DNA of 64,000 nucleotides from Elioraea thermophila (ex Habib et al. 2022). GTDB taxonomy: Bacteria; Pseudomonadota; Alphaproteobacteria; Acetobacterales; Acetobacteraceae. Location of the stretch: the NCBI RefSeq assembly GCF_003336755.1, contig NZ_QMDI01000006.1, positions 124,001 to 188,000 of the forward strand, read 5' to 3'. Under the pieces are notes generated by a model. That model was not told the DNA's origin, made no database searches, and saw nothing but the letters and a program-made list of their open reading frames with translations. Both the position numbers and the translations under genes were made by a program. Below are positions 8,871-19,304 of the stretch, in pieces. The number at the start of each line of letters is the position of its first letter. The first letter of the stretch is position 1.

Positions 8871-9089
8871 ATGACCGACGCCGGTTCCTCTCCCGCCCCC
8901 GCCCCGCTCAGCCGCGCCGAAGCCGAACGCTTGCTGGACGCTGCCTCGGCCGCCCTCGCCCTTCCCGTTGCCGAGCCCTGCCGGCCCGGCACGCTCGACG
9001 CGCTCACCCGGCTGTCCGAGGCCGCAGCCCTGGTGCTGGGCTTTCCGCTCGCCGACCGCGACGAACCCGCCCCGGTGTTCCGGCCGTGA
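8871..9089 (+). CDS. AtzG-like (DUF4089) small subunit
   Basis: 72 residues, helical. It precedes an AtzE-type amidohydrolase with a four-base GTGA overlap. In the cyanuric acid pathway of Pseudomonas ADP, AtzG is a GatC-like small protein that binds and stabilises AtzE. The arrangement and size here match DUF4089 proteins of that kind. Function by analogy: partner of the downstream hydrolase. No other cyanurate or biuret genes are nearby. Confidence 0.7.
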   Translation: MTDAGSSPAPAPLSRAEAERLLDAASAALALPVAEPCRPGTLDALTRLSEAAALVLGFPLADRDEPAPVFRP

Positions 9090-10492
9090 GCGTCGATTCC
9101 CTGCTCGACGCCGAGGCCGCGACCATCGCGGAGGCGGTGCGGTCGCGCGCGGTGTCGGCGGTGGCGGTGGCCGAAGCGGCGCTCGCGCGGATCGCCGCGC
9201 ACAACCCCGCGCTCAACGCCTTCACCGACGTCACCGCCGACCGCGCGTTCGCCGAAGCCCGCGCGGTCGATGAGACCCTCGCGCGCGGCGAGGACCCGGG
9301 CCCCCTCGCCGGCGTGCCGTTCGCGGTGAAGAACCTGTTCGACATCCGCGGCCTGCCGACGCGCGCCGGCAGCCGGATCGGGCGCGAGAGCCCGCCCGCC
9401 GCGCGCGACGCCACCGCCATCCGACGCCTGCGCGCCGCCGGTGCGGTGCTGCTGGGCGGGCTGAACATGGGCGAGTACGCCTACGACTTCACCGGCGAGA
9501 ACGCGCATGACGGGCCCTCGCGCAACCCGCACGATCCCTCGCGCATGGCGGGCGGCTCCTCGGGGGGGTCGGGGGCGGCCGTGGCGGCGCGGCTGGTGCC
9601 CCTCGCACTCGGGTCCGACACCAACGGCTCGATTCGGGTGCCGGCCGCCTTCTGCGGCATCTTCGGGCTGAAGCCCACCTTCGGGCGGCTGTCGCGCGCC
9701 GGCACCGTGCCCTTCGTCGCCAGCCTCGACCACATCGGTCCGCTCGCGCGCAGCGTGCGCGACCTCGCGGCTGCCTACGACGCGATGCAGGGCTGGGACG
9801 CCGACGACCCCGCCTGTCGGCGCAAGGCGGCCGAACCGGTCACCGACCGTCTCCCCCTCGGCGCGCAGGGCTTGCGCATCGCGCGCCTCGGCGCGGCGTT
9901 CCACGAGGGGGCGACGGCGGAAGCGATCGCGGCGGTGGAGGCTTGTGCCGAGGCGCTCGGCGTGACCCGCACCATCGACCTGCCGGAGATCGCGCGCGCC
10001 CGGGCCGCCGCCCAGATCATCACCGCCGCCGAGGCGGGGGTGCTGCATCTCGACCGGCTGCGCACGCGCGCGCTCGACTACGATCCGGCCACGCGCGACC
10101 GCTTCCTCGCCGGCGCGCTCGTTCCCGCCGCCTGGCTGATCGCCGCGCAACGCTTCCGGCGCTGGTTCTTCGAACGCGTGATGGAGACGTTCCGCGCCGT
10201 GGACGTGCTGCTGGCCCCCGCCACCCCCTTCGCGGCCCCACCCCTCGGGGTGGGCGGGACGATCCGTCTCGGCGGGCGGGAGATTCCGTTGCGGGCGGCG
10301 ATCGGCCTCTTCACCGCGCCCTTCTCATTCGTCGGCCTGCCCGTGGTGTGCGCCCCTGTGGGGCGGTCGGCCGAAGGCCTGCCGCTGGGCGTGCAGATCG
10401 TCGCCGCGCCGTGGCGCGAAGAGCACGCGCTTCGCGTCGCCGCCGCCCTCGAGGCCCTGGGGGTAGCGCGCTGCCCCGCTCCACCGGGCTGA
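9086..10492 (+). CDS. AtzE-family amidohydrolase (amidase signature)
   Basis: 468 residues from a GTG that overlaps the AtzG-like gene. The amidase-signature triad is visible: Lys82 in FAVKNLFD, the cis-Ser in GGSSGGS (residues 156-162) and nucleophile Ser182 in SDTNGSIRVP. The DTNGS variant, rather than DTGGS, fits the AtzE group, which hydrolyses 1-carboxybiuret or related ureido compounds. Coupling to an AtzG-like protein supports the subfamily. Because no triazine or cyanurate genes accompany it, the natural substrate is probably a cellular amide or ureide, not a xenobiotic. Confidence 0.8.
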   Translation: MSVDSLLDAEAATIAEAVRSRAVSAVAVAEAALARIAAHNPALNAFTDVTADRAFAEARAVDETLARGEDPGPLAGVPFAVKNLFDIRGLPTRAGSRIGRESPPAARDATAIRRLRAAGAVLLGGLNMGEYAYDFTGENAHDGPSRNPHDPSRMAGGSSGGSGAAVAARLVPLALGSDTNGSIRVPAAFCGIFGLKPTFGRLSRAGTVPFVASLDHIGPLARSVRDLAAAYDAMQGWDADDPACRRKAAEPVTDRLPLGAQGLRIARLGAAFHEGATAEAIAAVEACAEALGVTRTIDLPEIARARAAAQIITAAEAGVLHLDRLRTRALDYDPATRDRFLAGALVPAAWLIAAQRFRRWFFERVMETFRAVDVLLAPATPFAAPPLGVGGTIRLGGREIPLRAAIGLFTAPFSFVGLPVVCAPVGRSAEGLPLGVQIVAAPWREEHALRVAAALEALGVARCPAPPG

Positions 10493-10500
10493 CGGCGGGC

Positions 10501-11574
10501 TTACGGACAGCGCGCACGGCGGCCCAAGCCAGCGGCGTACCAGCCGCGCGTGCGGCGGAAGATCGCCACCAGCGACAGCATCACCGGCACCTCGACCAGC
10601 ACGCCGACCACCGTGGCCAGCGCCGCCCCCGAAGACAGCCCGAACAGGCTGATCGCGGTCGCAACGGCCAGTTCGAAGAAGTTCGACGCCCCGATCAGCG
10701 CCGACGGCGTGCCGACCGCGTGCGGTTCGCCGAGCGCGCGGTTGGCGAGGTAACCGACCAGGGCGGTGAGATAACCCTGCAGGATGATGGGCACCGCGAG
10801 CAGGGCGATGATCAGCGGCTCGGCGAGGATGCGGTCGCCCTGGAAGGCGAACAGCAGGACGATGGTGGCGAGCAGCGCGACGACGGAGAGCGGGTTGAGC
10901 ACCGCGAGCGTGGCCGCGAAACGACCGGAGGCGAGAAGACGTCGCCGCCACAGCTGCGCCACCACCAGAGGCACGACGATGTAGAGCACGACGGACAGGA
11001 GAAGCGTCTGCCACGGCACCACCACCGCCGACAGCCCCAGCAGCACGCCGACGATGGGGGCGAAGGCGACCACCATGATCACGTCGTTCAGCGCGACCTG
11101 GCTCAACGTGAAATTGGGCTCGCCATCGGCGAGGTTGGACCAGACGAACACCATCGCCGTGCAGGGCGCGGCGGCAAGCAGGATCAGCCCCGCGATATAG
11201 GACTCGATCTGATCCTCGGGCAAAAGCGGCGCGAACAGCCAACCGACGAAGGCCCAGGCGAGGGCGGCCATCAGGAACGGCTTGAACGCCCAGTTCACCG
11301 CGAGCGTCACCCCGATGCCGCGCCAGTGCCGCCCGACCGCGGCGAGCGCACCGAGATCGACCTTCAGCAGCATCGGCACGATCATCGCCCAGACGAGCAC
11401 GGCGACGGGGATGTTCACCTGCGCCAGTTCGGCGGCGGCGAGGGCGCGCACGAGGCCCGGGGCGAAGGTGCCGATCGCGACCCCGGCCGCCATGCACAGC
11501 GCCACCCAAAGCGTGAGGTAACGCTCGACGAGCCCCAAGCCGGGCGGTGGGGCGAGCTCGGGCGTATCCCTCAT
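10501..11574 (-). CDS. acr3: Acr3-type arsenite efflux permease
   Basis: 357 residues, about ten transmembrane helices. The conserved Acr3 segment APCTAMVFVWSNL contains the essential cysteine of helix 4, and the NDVIMVVAFAP block follows. Acr3 exports arsenite using the proton-motive force. The ATG overlaps the stop of arsJ by four bases, making it the last gene of the arsRC-gapdh-arsJ-acr3 operon. It handles the arsenite produced by the ArsC domain of the fusion protein. Confidence 0.93.
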   Translation of the reverse strand: MRDTPELAPPPGLGLVERYLTLWVALCMAAGVAIGTFAPGLVRALAAAELAQVNIPVAVLVWAMIVPMLLKVDLGALAAVGRHWRGIGVTLAVNWAFKPFLMAALAWAFVGWLFAPLLPEDQIESYIAGLILLAAAPCTAMVFVWSNLADGEPNFTLSQVALNDVIMVVAFAPIVGVLLGLSAVVVPWQTLLLSVVLYIVVPLVVAQLWRRRLLASGRFAATLAVLNPLSVVALLATIVLLFAFQGDRILAEPLIIALLAVPIILQGYLTALVGYLANRALGEPHAVGTPSALIGASNFFELAVATAISLFGLSSGAALATVVGVLVEVPVMLSLVAIFRRTRGWYAAGLGRRARCP

Positions 11575-12803
11575 TCCGCCGGCACCGCGGCGGCGGCAGC
11601 CGCATCACGCGGCAGGAGAAAGGAAACGGCGAAACAGAGGGCGAGCATCGCCGCCGCACCGATCAGGCAGGCCTCGATTCCGCCCGCCTGATAGAGGAGC
11701 CCCGACAAGAGCGTGCCGGCGAGACGCCCCGTCGCGTTCGCCGCGTAGTAGAACCCGACATCCTCCGCCACCTTCTCCGACCCGGCGTAGGCGACGATCA
11801 GGTAGGAGTGCACGGAGGAATTGATCGCGAACACGACGCCGAACAGCGCGAGCCCGCCCACGACGATCGTCTCGGCCCGCGCCGGCGCGGCGGCAAGCCC
11901 CGCCAGGATGGCGAGGGGGACGAGGGCGAGCACGCCGGCCCAGAGCCGTGCCGCCGGCACTTCGGCCGAAAGCCCGTCGGGCGAGCGTGGCACCACGCGG
12001 TAAGCAAGGCCCTGCACGATGCCGTAGCCGATGGTCCAGAGGGCGAGGAAGCCGCCCACCTCGGCGAAGCTCCAGCCCGCGCCGTAGAGGAACACCGGCA
12101 GCCCCACCACGAACCAGACGTCGCGCGCGCCGAACAGCACGATGCGCGCGGTGGCGAGCAGGTTGATCGCGCGCGTCTTGGCGAAGAGTTCCCGCACGCG
12201 CGAGGCCTTCTTCGCCTTGCCGAACAGGCGCGGCAGGGTAGCCGCGACGGCGAGGAAGACGAGGGCGAGGATCCCCGCCATCAGCCACAGCGCGGCCGCG
12301 AAGCCGAAGGCGGAAAGCAGCAGGCCGCCGAGGAAGAACCCCACCCCTTTCAGCGCGTTCTTCGACCCCGTGAGCCAGGCGACGTAGCGGAACAGCGTTC
12401 CCGCATCACCTTCCGGCGTGACGAGCTTGATCGCGCTCTTCGCACTCGTCTTCGTCAGGTCCTTCGCCACGCCGGCGAGGCCTTGCGCGAGCACGACCCA
12501 AGCGACGGACCAGACGCGCGACCAGCCTGGGTCGAGGGCGGAGAGCATGAGCAGGGCCGCCACCTGCAGGGCGAGCCCGGCCGAGAGGGTGACGTTGACG
12601 CCGAAGCGCGCCGCCGCCCAGCCGCCGAACAGGTTGGTCGCCATGCCGGCGACCTCGTAGAGGACGAACAGGAAGGCGAGCTCGAACGGCGTGTAGCCGA
12701 GGGTGAAGAAGTGGAGCAGCACGAGCATGCGCAGCGCGCCGTCGGTCAGCGTGAAGCCCCAGTAGGCGGCGACCACCGAGGCGTAGGCGCGGCGCGCGCT
12801 CAT
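11571..12803 (-). CDS. arsJ: ArsJ organoarsenical (1-arseno-3-phosphoglycerate) exporter
   Basis: 410 residues from the ATG at 12803, which has GGTGGGGG upstream; a GTG nine bases earlier is possible. It is a 12-helix MFS transporter with the ArsJ-type opening YWGFTLTDGALRMLVLLHFF and the loop DLTKTSAKSAIKLV. ArsJ exports 1-arseno-3-phosphoglycerate, the unstable product made when GAPDH uses arsenate in place of phosphate. A GAPDH gene lies directly upstream, exactly the partnership described for this pathway. Confidence 0.93.
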   Translation of the reverse strand: MSARRAYASVVAAYWGFTLTDGALRMLVLLHFFTLGYTPFELAFLFVLYEVAGMATNLFGGWAAARFGVNVTLSAGLALQVAALLMLSALDPGWSRVWSVAWVVLAQGLAGVAKDLTKTSAKSAIKLVTPEGDAGTLFRYVAWLTGSKNALKGVGFFLGGLLLSAFGFAAALWLMAGILALVFLAVAATLPRLFGKAKKASRVRELFAKTRAINLLATARIVLFGARDVWFVVGLPVFLYGAGWSFAEVGGFLALWTIGYGIVQGLAYRVVPRSPDGLSAEVPAARLWAGVLALVPLAILAGLAAAPARAETIVVGGLALFGVVFAINSSVHSYLIVAYAGSEKVAEDVGFYYAANATGRLAGTLLSGLLYQAGGIEACLIGAAAMLALCFAVSFLLPRDAAAAAAVPAE

Positions 12804-12887
12804 CGCCCCCACCCTGCAGCGGCTTCGGCACGCTCACGCATCGTTCCGCCCTCGTGCGTCATCCGGCTCACTCCCCCGCGCCGGCGC

Positions 12888-13922
12888 TCACGTCCGGTCG
12901 GCGACGATGGTGGCGAGATCGACCATGCGGCAGGCATAGCCCATCTCGTTGTCGTACCAGGCGTAGACCTTCACCATGGTGCCGTCCGTCACCATGGTCG
13001 AGGGCGCATCGACGATCGCGCTGCGGCTGTCCGAGCGGTAGTCGGCGGAAACGAGCGGGCGGTGCTCGATGCCGAGGATGCCCGCGAGCGCCCCCGCCGC
13101 GGCCTCGGCGAACAGCGCGTTCACTTCGTCCTCCGTCGTGGGCCGGGCGAGTTCGAACACGGCATCCGTCAGCGAGGCGTTCAGCACCGGCGCGCGCACC
13201 GCATGCCCGTTCAGCTTGCCGTTCAGTTCGGGGTAGATCAGGCCGATCGCGGTCGCCGACCCCGTGGTGGTCGGCGCGAGGCTCAGCATGGCGGAGCGGG
13301 CGCGACGGAGGTCGCGGTGCGGCGCGTCGACCACGACGTTGGTGTTGGTCGGGTCGTGGATGGTGGTGATCTGGCCGTGGCGGATGCCGATCGCCTCGTG
13401 CAGCACCTTCACCAGCGGGGCGAGGCAGTTGGTGGTGCAGGAGGCGGCGGTGAGGATCGCTTGGCTGCCGTCGTAGAGATGGTCGTTCACGCCGACGACG
13501 ATGTTCAGCGCCGAGCCGTCCTTCACCGGCGCGGCAACGATGACGCGCTTCGCGCCGCGCGCGAGATGGGCCTCGAGATCGTCCCGGCTGAGGAACTTTC
13601 CCGTGCACTCGAGCACGAGATCGACCCCCAAGTCGCCCCAGGGGATGTCGCGCGGGTGGGCATGAGCGGAGAAGCCGATGCGGCGGTTGCCGATGACGAT
13701 CGCGTCCTTCTCCGCCGCGATCGGCGCGCGCCAGCGGCCGTGGATGGAGTCGAACTCGAGCAGGTGCGCGGTCGCTGCCGGCCCGCCCTTCAGTTCGTTC
13801 ACGTGCACAAGGTCGAGCCGGTTGCCCGCGCGCGGGTCTCCCGGCACCCGCTCCACCCCGCCGAGCCCCGCCCGCGCGGCGAGCCGGCCGATGCGGCCCA
13901 TGCCGTTGATGCCGACGCGCAT
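12888..13922 (-). CDS. ArsJ-associated glyceraldehyde-3-phosphate dehydrogenase
   Basis: 344 residues. NAD-binding start [12 protein letters not shown] and catalytic Cys162 in [11 protein letters not shown] are intact. The protein resembles the GAPDH paralogues found in ars operons, which form 1-arseno-3-phosphoglycerate from arsenate and glyceraldehyde-3-phosphate for export by ArsJ. It lies 84 bases upstream of arsJ and seven bases downstream of the arsRC fusion, so it is clearly in the ars operon and not a central-metabolism locus. Confidence 0.92.
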   Translation of the reverse strand: MRVGINGMGRIGRLAARAGLGGVERVPGDPRAGNRLDLVHVNELKGGPAATAHLLEFDSIHGRWRAPIAAEKDAIVIGNRRIGFSAHAHPRDIPWGDLGVDLVLECTGKFLSRDDLEAHLARGAKRVIVAAPVKDGSALNIVVGVNDHLYDGSQAILTAASCTTNCLAPLVKVLHEAIGIRHGQITTIHDPTNTNVVVDAPHRDLRRARSAMLSLAPTTTGSATAIGLIYPELNGKLNGHAVRAPVLNASLTDAVFELARPTTEDEVNALFAEAAAGALAGILGIEHRPLVSADYRSDSRSAIVDAPSTMVTDGTMVKVYAWYDNEMGYACRMVDLATIVADRT

Positions 13923-13929
13923 CGGTCCC

Positions 13930-14826
13930 TCAGGCCGCGGGCTGCGCCGCAGGCCCGGTCGCCTCCGGGATGCGCGGCATGCGGCCGATCTCGTCCACCC
14001 GCTTCTGCAGGGCGAGGCGATCGAGGCTGCGGATGGGCAGGCTGACGAAGACGCTGATGCGGTTGAACAGCATGCGATAGACGTCGGCGATGAACTGACC
14101 GCGCTGGGCGAGATTGCCCTCGAACTTGGCCGGGTCGGGCACGCCCCAATGCGCGGTCACCGGCTGGCCCGGCCAGGCGGGGCAGGGCTCTCCCGCCGCG
14201 TCGTCGCAGACGGTGAAGACGAAGTCGAGCTCCGGCGCACCGGGGCGGGCGAACTCGTCCCACGACTTCGAGCGCAGCCCCTCGGTCGGATAGTTGAGCT
14301 GGCGAAGGAAGTCGAGGGTCTGCGGGTCGATCTCGCCCTTCGGCTGGCTGCCGGCGGAGAAGGCGCGGAAGCGGCCCTGGCCTTCGCGGTTGAGGATGCA
14401 CTCGGCCATGATCGAGCGGCTGGAGTTGCCGGTGCAAAGGAAAAGGACGTTGTAGACCTTGTTCCCCTCGGCGTCGGTCTCGGCCATCGGGTCGTGCTCC
14501 TGGCGTGCAGCGGCGGCGAAGCCCTCGCCGCAGAGTTCGGGCCGCCCGCCGCAGCAGGTCTCGGTGAGAAACGCGGCGAGCGCCCGCAGTTGCGCGAGCT
14601 CGAGCGCATAAAGGATGTTGCGCCCCACGCGGGCGGGGCGGATCAGCCGGGCGGCCTCGAGCTCGCGGAAGTGGAAGGAGAGGCTGGAGGGCAAAACCCC
14701 CAGTTCGGCCGCGATGGCGCCCGCCGGCAGCCCCGAAGGGGCATGCGCGGCGAGCAGCCGCACCAGCGCCACCCGGGTGGGGTGGGCGAGGGCGGCGAGC
14801 TGCGCGGCGGCTGCTCTTTCTTCCAT
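13930..14826 (-). CDS. ArsR-ArsC fusion: arsenic-responsive repressor plus arsenate reductase
   Basis: 298 residues. Residues 1-90 form an ArsR/SmtB winged helix (helix-turn-helix around 35-60). Cys91, Cys92 and Cys99 just after it could be the As(III) sensor thiols. Residues 125-255 form a low-molecular-weight-phosphatase-type arsenate reductase with loop CTGNSSR (Cys131 to Arg137) and a further Cys207. An extra C-terminal tail of about 45 residues follows. The fusion probably represses its own operon and also reduces arsenate to arsenite for Acr3. It is the first gene of the operon, with a candidate operator immediately upstream. Confidence 0.9.
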   Translation of the reverse strand: MEERAAAAQLAALAHPTRVALVRLLAAHAPSGLPAGAIAAELGVLPSSLSFHFRELEAARLIRPARVGRNILYALELAQLRALAAFLTETCCGGRPELCGEGFAAAARQEHDPMAETDAEGNKVYNVLFLCTGNSSRSIMAECILNREGQGRFRAFSAGSQPKGEIDPQTLDFLRQLNYPTEGLRSKSWDEFARPGAPELDFVFTVCDDAAGEPCPAWPGQPVTAHWGVPDPAKFEGNLAQRGQFIADVYRMLFNRISVFVSLPIRSLDRLALQKRVDEIGRMPRIPEATGPAAQPAA

Positions 14827-14828
14827 AG

Positions 14829-14844
14829 TTCAACGATAGTCGAA
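14829..14844. promoter_or_regulatory. Candidate ArsR operator
   Basis: An imperfect palindrome TTC-N10-GAA (TTCAACGATAGTCGAA) begins three bases upstream of the arsRC start codon, inside the only gap before the operon. Its position and A/T-richer composition fit a self-repressed ArsR site. No footprint evidence is available. Confidence 0.4.
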
Positions 14845-14884
14845 TGATTCCGTCGTCGCAAGGTCCATATCGCGGGCCCAGCGG

Positions 14885-15639
14885 TCACGCCGCGGCGCGG
14901 GCCACAGGCGAAAGGGCGATGACTTGCCCCGATCGGGTCTCCGCCGGCAGGCAGAGGGAGACGATGGCGGGCGCCACGTCCTCGGGCTTGGGCAGACGAC
15001 CCGCATCCTCGCCCGGGAAGGCGGCGGCGCGCAGGCGGGTGGCGACCGGGCCCGGGTCGACGAGGTTCACCTTCAGAGGCGTGATGGCGACCTCGGCCGC
15101 CCAAGCGCGGACGAGGTGCTCGAGCGCGGCCTTCGAGGCGCCGTACGGCCCCCAATAGGCGCGCGGCGCGCCAGCGACGGAATCTGTCAAGAACACCGCC
15201 CGCCCGGCGTCGGAGGCGCGTAAGAGCGGCTCGGTGGTGCGCATCAGCCGCCAGTTCGCCGTCACGTTCACCGCCCAGAGGTCCTTCCACTCGTGATCGG
15301 GGAGGTGAGTCAGGGGGCCGAGCCGCCCGAGCAACGCCGCCGCGCCGACCACCACGTCGAGACGGCCGAAGCGGGCGGCGAGATTGGGCCCAATGAGGTC
15401 GATCGCCTCGCCCTCGCGCAGATCGAGCACGAGCAGCGTGGCGGACCGCCCAGTGGCGGCGCGAATAAGATCGTCCGTCTCCTCGAGTGCGCCTTGCGTG
15501 CGGGAGAGGGCGACGACGTGGGCCCCCGCGCGGGCGAGTGCCACCGCCACTGCCCGGCCGATGCCTCGCCCCGCCCCGGTGACCAGGGCGACCCGGCCGG
15601 CGAGCGGCCCCTCGCCGGCAGAGGCGGGCGCGGGTCCGC

Positions 15640-15643
<4 letters not shown>
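14885..15643 (-). CDS. SDR family oxidoreductase downstream of purF
   Basis: 252 residues from a GTG overlapping the purF stop by four bases. Rossmann motif TGAGRGIG at about residues 24-31, the catalytic Ser in FLTDSVAG, and Tyr-x3-Lys as YGASK are all present, so the enzyme should be active. The substrate is unknown. SDR genes coupled to purF are common in alphaproteobacteria, but the metabolic link is not established. Confidence 0.82.
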
Positions 15644-17094
<1,451 letters not shown>

Positions 17095-17159
17095 CCCGTC
17101 CCCCTCGCGACCCCTCGACCCGACCGCTCCCGGCTTCACCCCGTGCCCCGCACTGCGGC

Positions 17160-17702
17160 TCAGTTCGCCCGGCCGGCCGGGCGGGCCTGGGCGGGCTGGG
17201 CTGGCGGCGGCAGAGGCAACAGACCCTCCGGCAATTGACGCACGATCCACTGCCCCCCGGCCTCGAGGGCGGGGCGGGTGCGGGCATTGGCCGCCCAGTC
17301 CGGCCAGCGGTCGGGCGGGGCAAGCCATGCCGCTGCAATATAGGCGAAACAGAGGATCGCCGCACCCCGCACCAAGCCGAAGGCAAGGCCGAGCGTGCGG
17401 TCGATCGCGCCGAGCCGCGACCCCTGCACGAGGTCGGAGAGGCTGCCCGCGATCAGCGACAGCACGATCAGCGAGACGAGGAAGATGGCCCCCCCGGCAA
17501 GCCCGTTCGCGACCAGCCCCGGCTCGATCAGCCCGCCCAGGCCCACGAGATGGGGCGCGAGCAGCGGGTAGCCGAACAAGCCAGCGGCGGCCGCACCGAC
17601 CCAGGCGGCGATGGCGAGGGTCTCGCGCACGAAGCCGCGCAGAGCCGCAAGCAGGCCCGAAAGGCCGAGCACGAGCAGGACGGCGATGTCGAACCAGGGC
17701 AT
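17160..17702 (-). CDS. cvpA: CvpA family membrane protein
   Basis: 180 residues from the ATG at 17702. Four hydrophobic segments and the family's N-terminal pattern (MPWFDIAVLLVLGLSGLLAA, then GFVRE) are visible. CvpA proteins affect envelope resistance and, in E. coli, colicin V production. The gene is 65 bases upstream of purF, the classical cvpA-purF arrangement. The C terminus is a low-complexity Pro/Ala tail. Confidence 0.88.
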   Translation of the reverse strand: MPWFDIAVLLVLGLSGLLAALRGFVRETLAIAAWVGAAAAGLFGYPLLAPHLVGLGGLIEPGLVANGLAGGAIFLVSLIVLSLIAGSLSDLVQGSRLGAIDRTLGLAFGLVRGAAILCFAYIAAAWLAPPDRWPDWAANARTRPALEAGGQWIVRQLPEGLLPLPPPAQPAQARPAGRAN

Positions 17703-17789
17703 GCGGGCGGCATACGATAGGGCCGTGGCCGGGGAAAGCGCGGCGTCGAAGGCCCGGTCGCCCTCCACTGGCGCGGCTGAACGTCTGCC

Positions 17790-19226
17790 TCAGGATCGGC
17801 GCACGGCGGGCCGGGGAGCCTCCTCCCGGCCCGCTCGCCGCTCAGGGAAGGCGAGCGCGGCCACCAGGTCGGCGAGATGCCCCACCTCCCACAGGCGCAA
17901 GCCCTCCGGCACAGCGAGCGCCCGGCCGCGCCCGGCCACCCGCTTCGGCAGGCAGGCGGTGGCGAACCCCAGTTTGGCGGCCTCCTTCAGCCGCGCCTCG
18001 GCCTGGCCGACCATGCGCACCTCGCCCGACAGCCCCACCTCGCCGAAGAAGACGCAGTCGGCCTCGGTCGGGCGATCGACCAGCGCCGAAACCAGCGCCG
18101 CCGCCACCGCGAGATCCGCCGCCGGTTCACTGACCTTGAGGCCGCCGGCGACGTTGAGGAACACGTCACGGTCGGCGAACGACACCCCGCAGCGCGCCTC
18201 CAGCACGGCGAGCAGCAAGGCAAGCCGGCCCTGATCCCACCCCACCACGGCGCGCCGGGCGGGGCCCTCGCCGGCACGCCGCGACACCAGAGCCTGGATC
18301 TCGACGAGCACCGGGCGCGTCCCCTCCACCCCGGCGAACACCGCCGAGCCCGATACGTTGCCACGTCGCTCGGCGAGGAAGAGGGCGGAGGGGTTGGCCA
18401 CCTCGGCGAGGCCCCGCGCCGTCATCTCGAACACGCCGATCTCGTCGGTGGCGCCGAACCGGTTCTTCACCCCGCGCAGGATGCGGAAGGCATGGCCGCG
18501 GTCGCCCTCGAGATACAGCACCGCATCGACCAGGTGCTCGAGCACGCGCGGGCCGGCGAGCGCGCCCTCCTTCGTGACGTGGCCGACCAGCACGAGCGCG
18601 AAGCCCCGCGCCTTCGCCGCGCGGATCAGCTCCGCCGCGGCGGCTCGCACTTGGGCGACCGTGCCGGGTGCTGCTCCGACTTCCTCCAGCCAGACGGTCT
18701 GAATGGAGTCGACGATGGCGAGATCGGGCCGGGGCTCGGCTTCCAGCGTGGCGAGCAGGTCGCGGAGCGCGGAGACGGCAGCGAGCGCGACGGGAGCCTC
18801 GGCGAGACCGAGCCGGGCGGCGCGCAGCCGGATCTGATCGACGGATTCCTCGCCGGAGAGGTAGAGCACCCGCCGGCCGGCGCGGGCGAGGGAGGCCGCC
18901 GCCTGCAGGAGCAAGGTCGACTTGCCGATGCCGGGATCGCCCCCCACCAGCACGGCGGAGCCGGGGACGAAGCCGCCCCCCAACACCCGATCGAGCTCGG
19001 CGATGCGCGAAGCAAGCCGCGGCGGGGCTTCGCTCTCGCCCCTGAGCCCGACGAGCGGCACCGCCCGCCCACCCAGCGCCGCCGCCCCGCTGCCCGGGGG
19101 CCCCGGCCGTGGGACGGCCTCCTCGGCGAGGGTGTTCCACGCCCCGCAGGCGCCGCACTGCCCGGCCCACTTGGCGAAGGCCGCCCCGCAGGCGGTGCAG
19201 ACGAAGCGGGTGGCGGGTTTCGGCAT
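17790..19226 (-). CDS. radA: DNA repair protein RadA
   Basis: 478 residues. An N-terminal C4 zinc finger (Cys10, Cys13, Cys24, Cys27) is followed by a RecA-type ATPase with Walker A GGDPGIGKST, the RadA-specific KNRFG motif, and a C-terminal Lon-protease-like domain. RadA promotes branch migration in homologous recombination. It is the first gene of the radA-cvpA-purF-SDR series, 87 bases upstream of cvpA, and diverges from pgi. Confidence 0.95.
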   Translation of the reverse strand: MPKPATRFVCTACGAAFAKWAGQCGACGAWNTLAEEAVPRPGPPGSGAAALGGRAVPLVGLRGESEAPPRLASRIAELDRVLGGGFVPGSAVLVGGDPGIGKSTLLLQAAASLARAGRRVLYLSGEESVDQIRLRAARLGLAEAPVALAAVSALRDLLATLEAEPRPDLAIVDSIQTVWLEEVGAAPGTVAQVRAAAAELIRAAKARGFALVLVGHVTKEGALAGPRVLEHLVDAVLYLEGDRGHAFRILRGVKNRFGATDEIGVFEMTARGLAEVANPSALFLAERRGNVSGSAVFAGVEGTRPVLVEIQALVSRRAGEGPARRAVVGWDQGRLALLLAVLEARCGVSFADRDVFLNVAGGLKVSEPAADLAVAAALVSALVDRPTEADCVFFGEVGLSGEVRMVGQAEARLKEAAKLGFATACLPKRVAGRGRALAVPEGLRLWEVGHLADLVAALAFPERRAGREEAPRPAVRRS

Positions 19227-19304
19227 GAGCCTGCCCTAAGCCCGGTCGCCCGCGCCTGTCGAGCCCCTCCCCGCCGGCCCTCGGCCCGTGCGACACTGCC
19301 GGCG

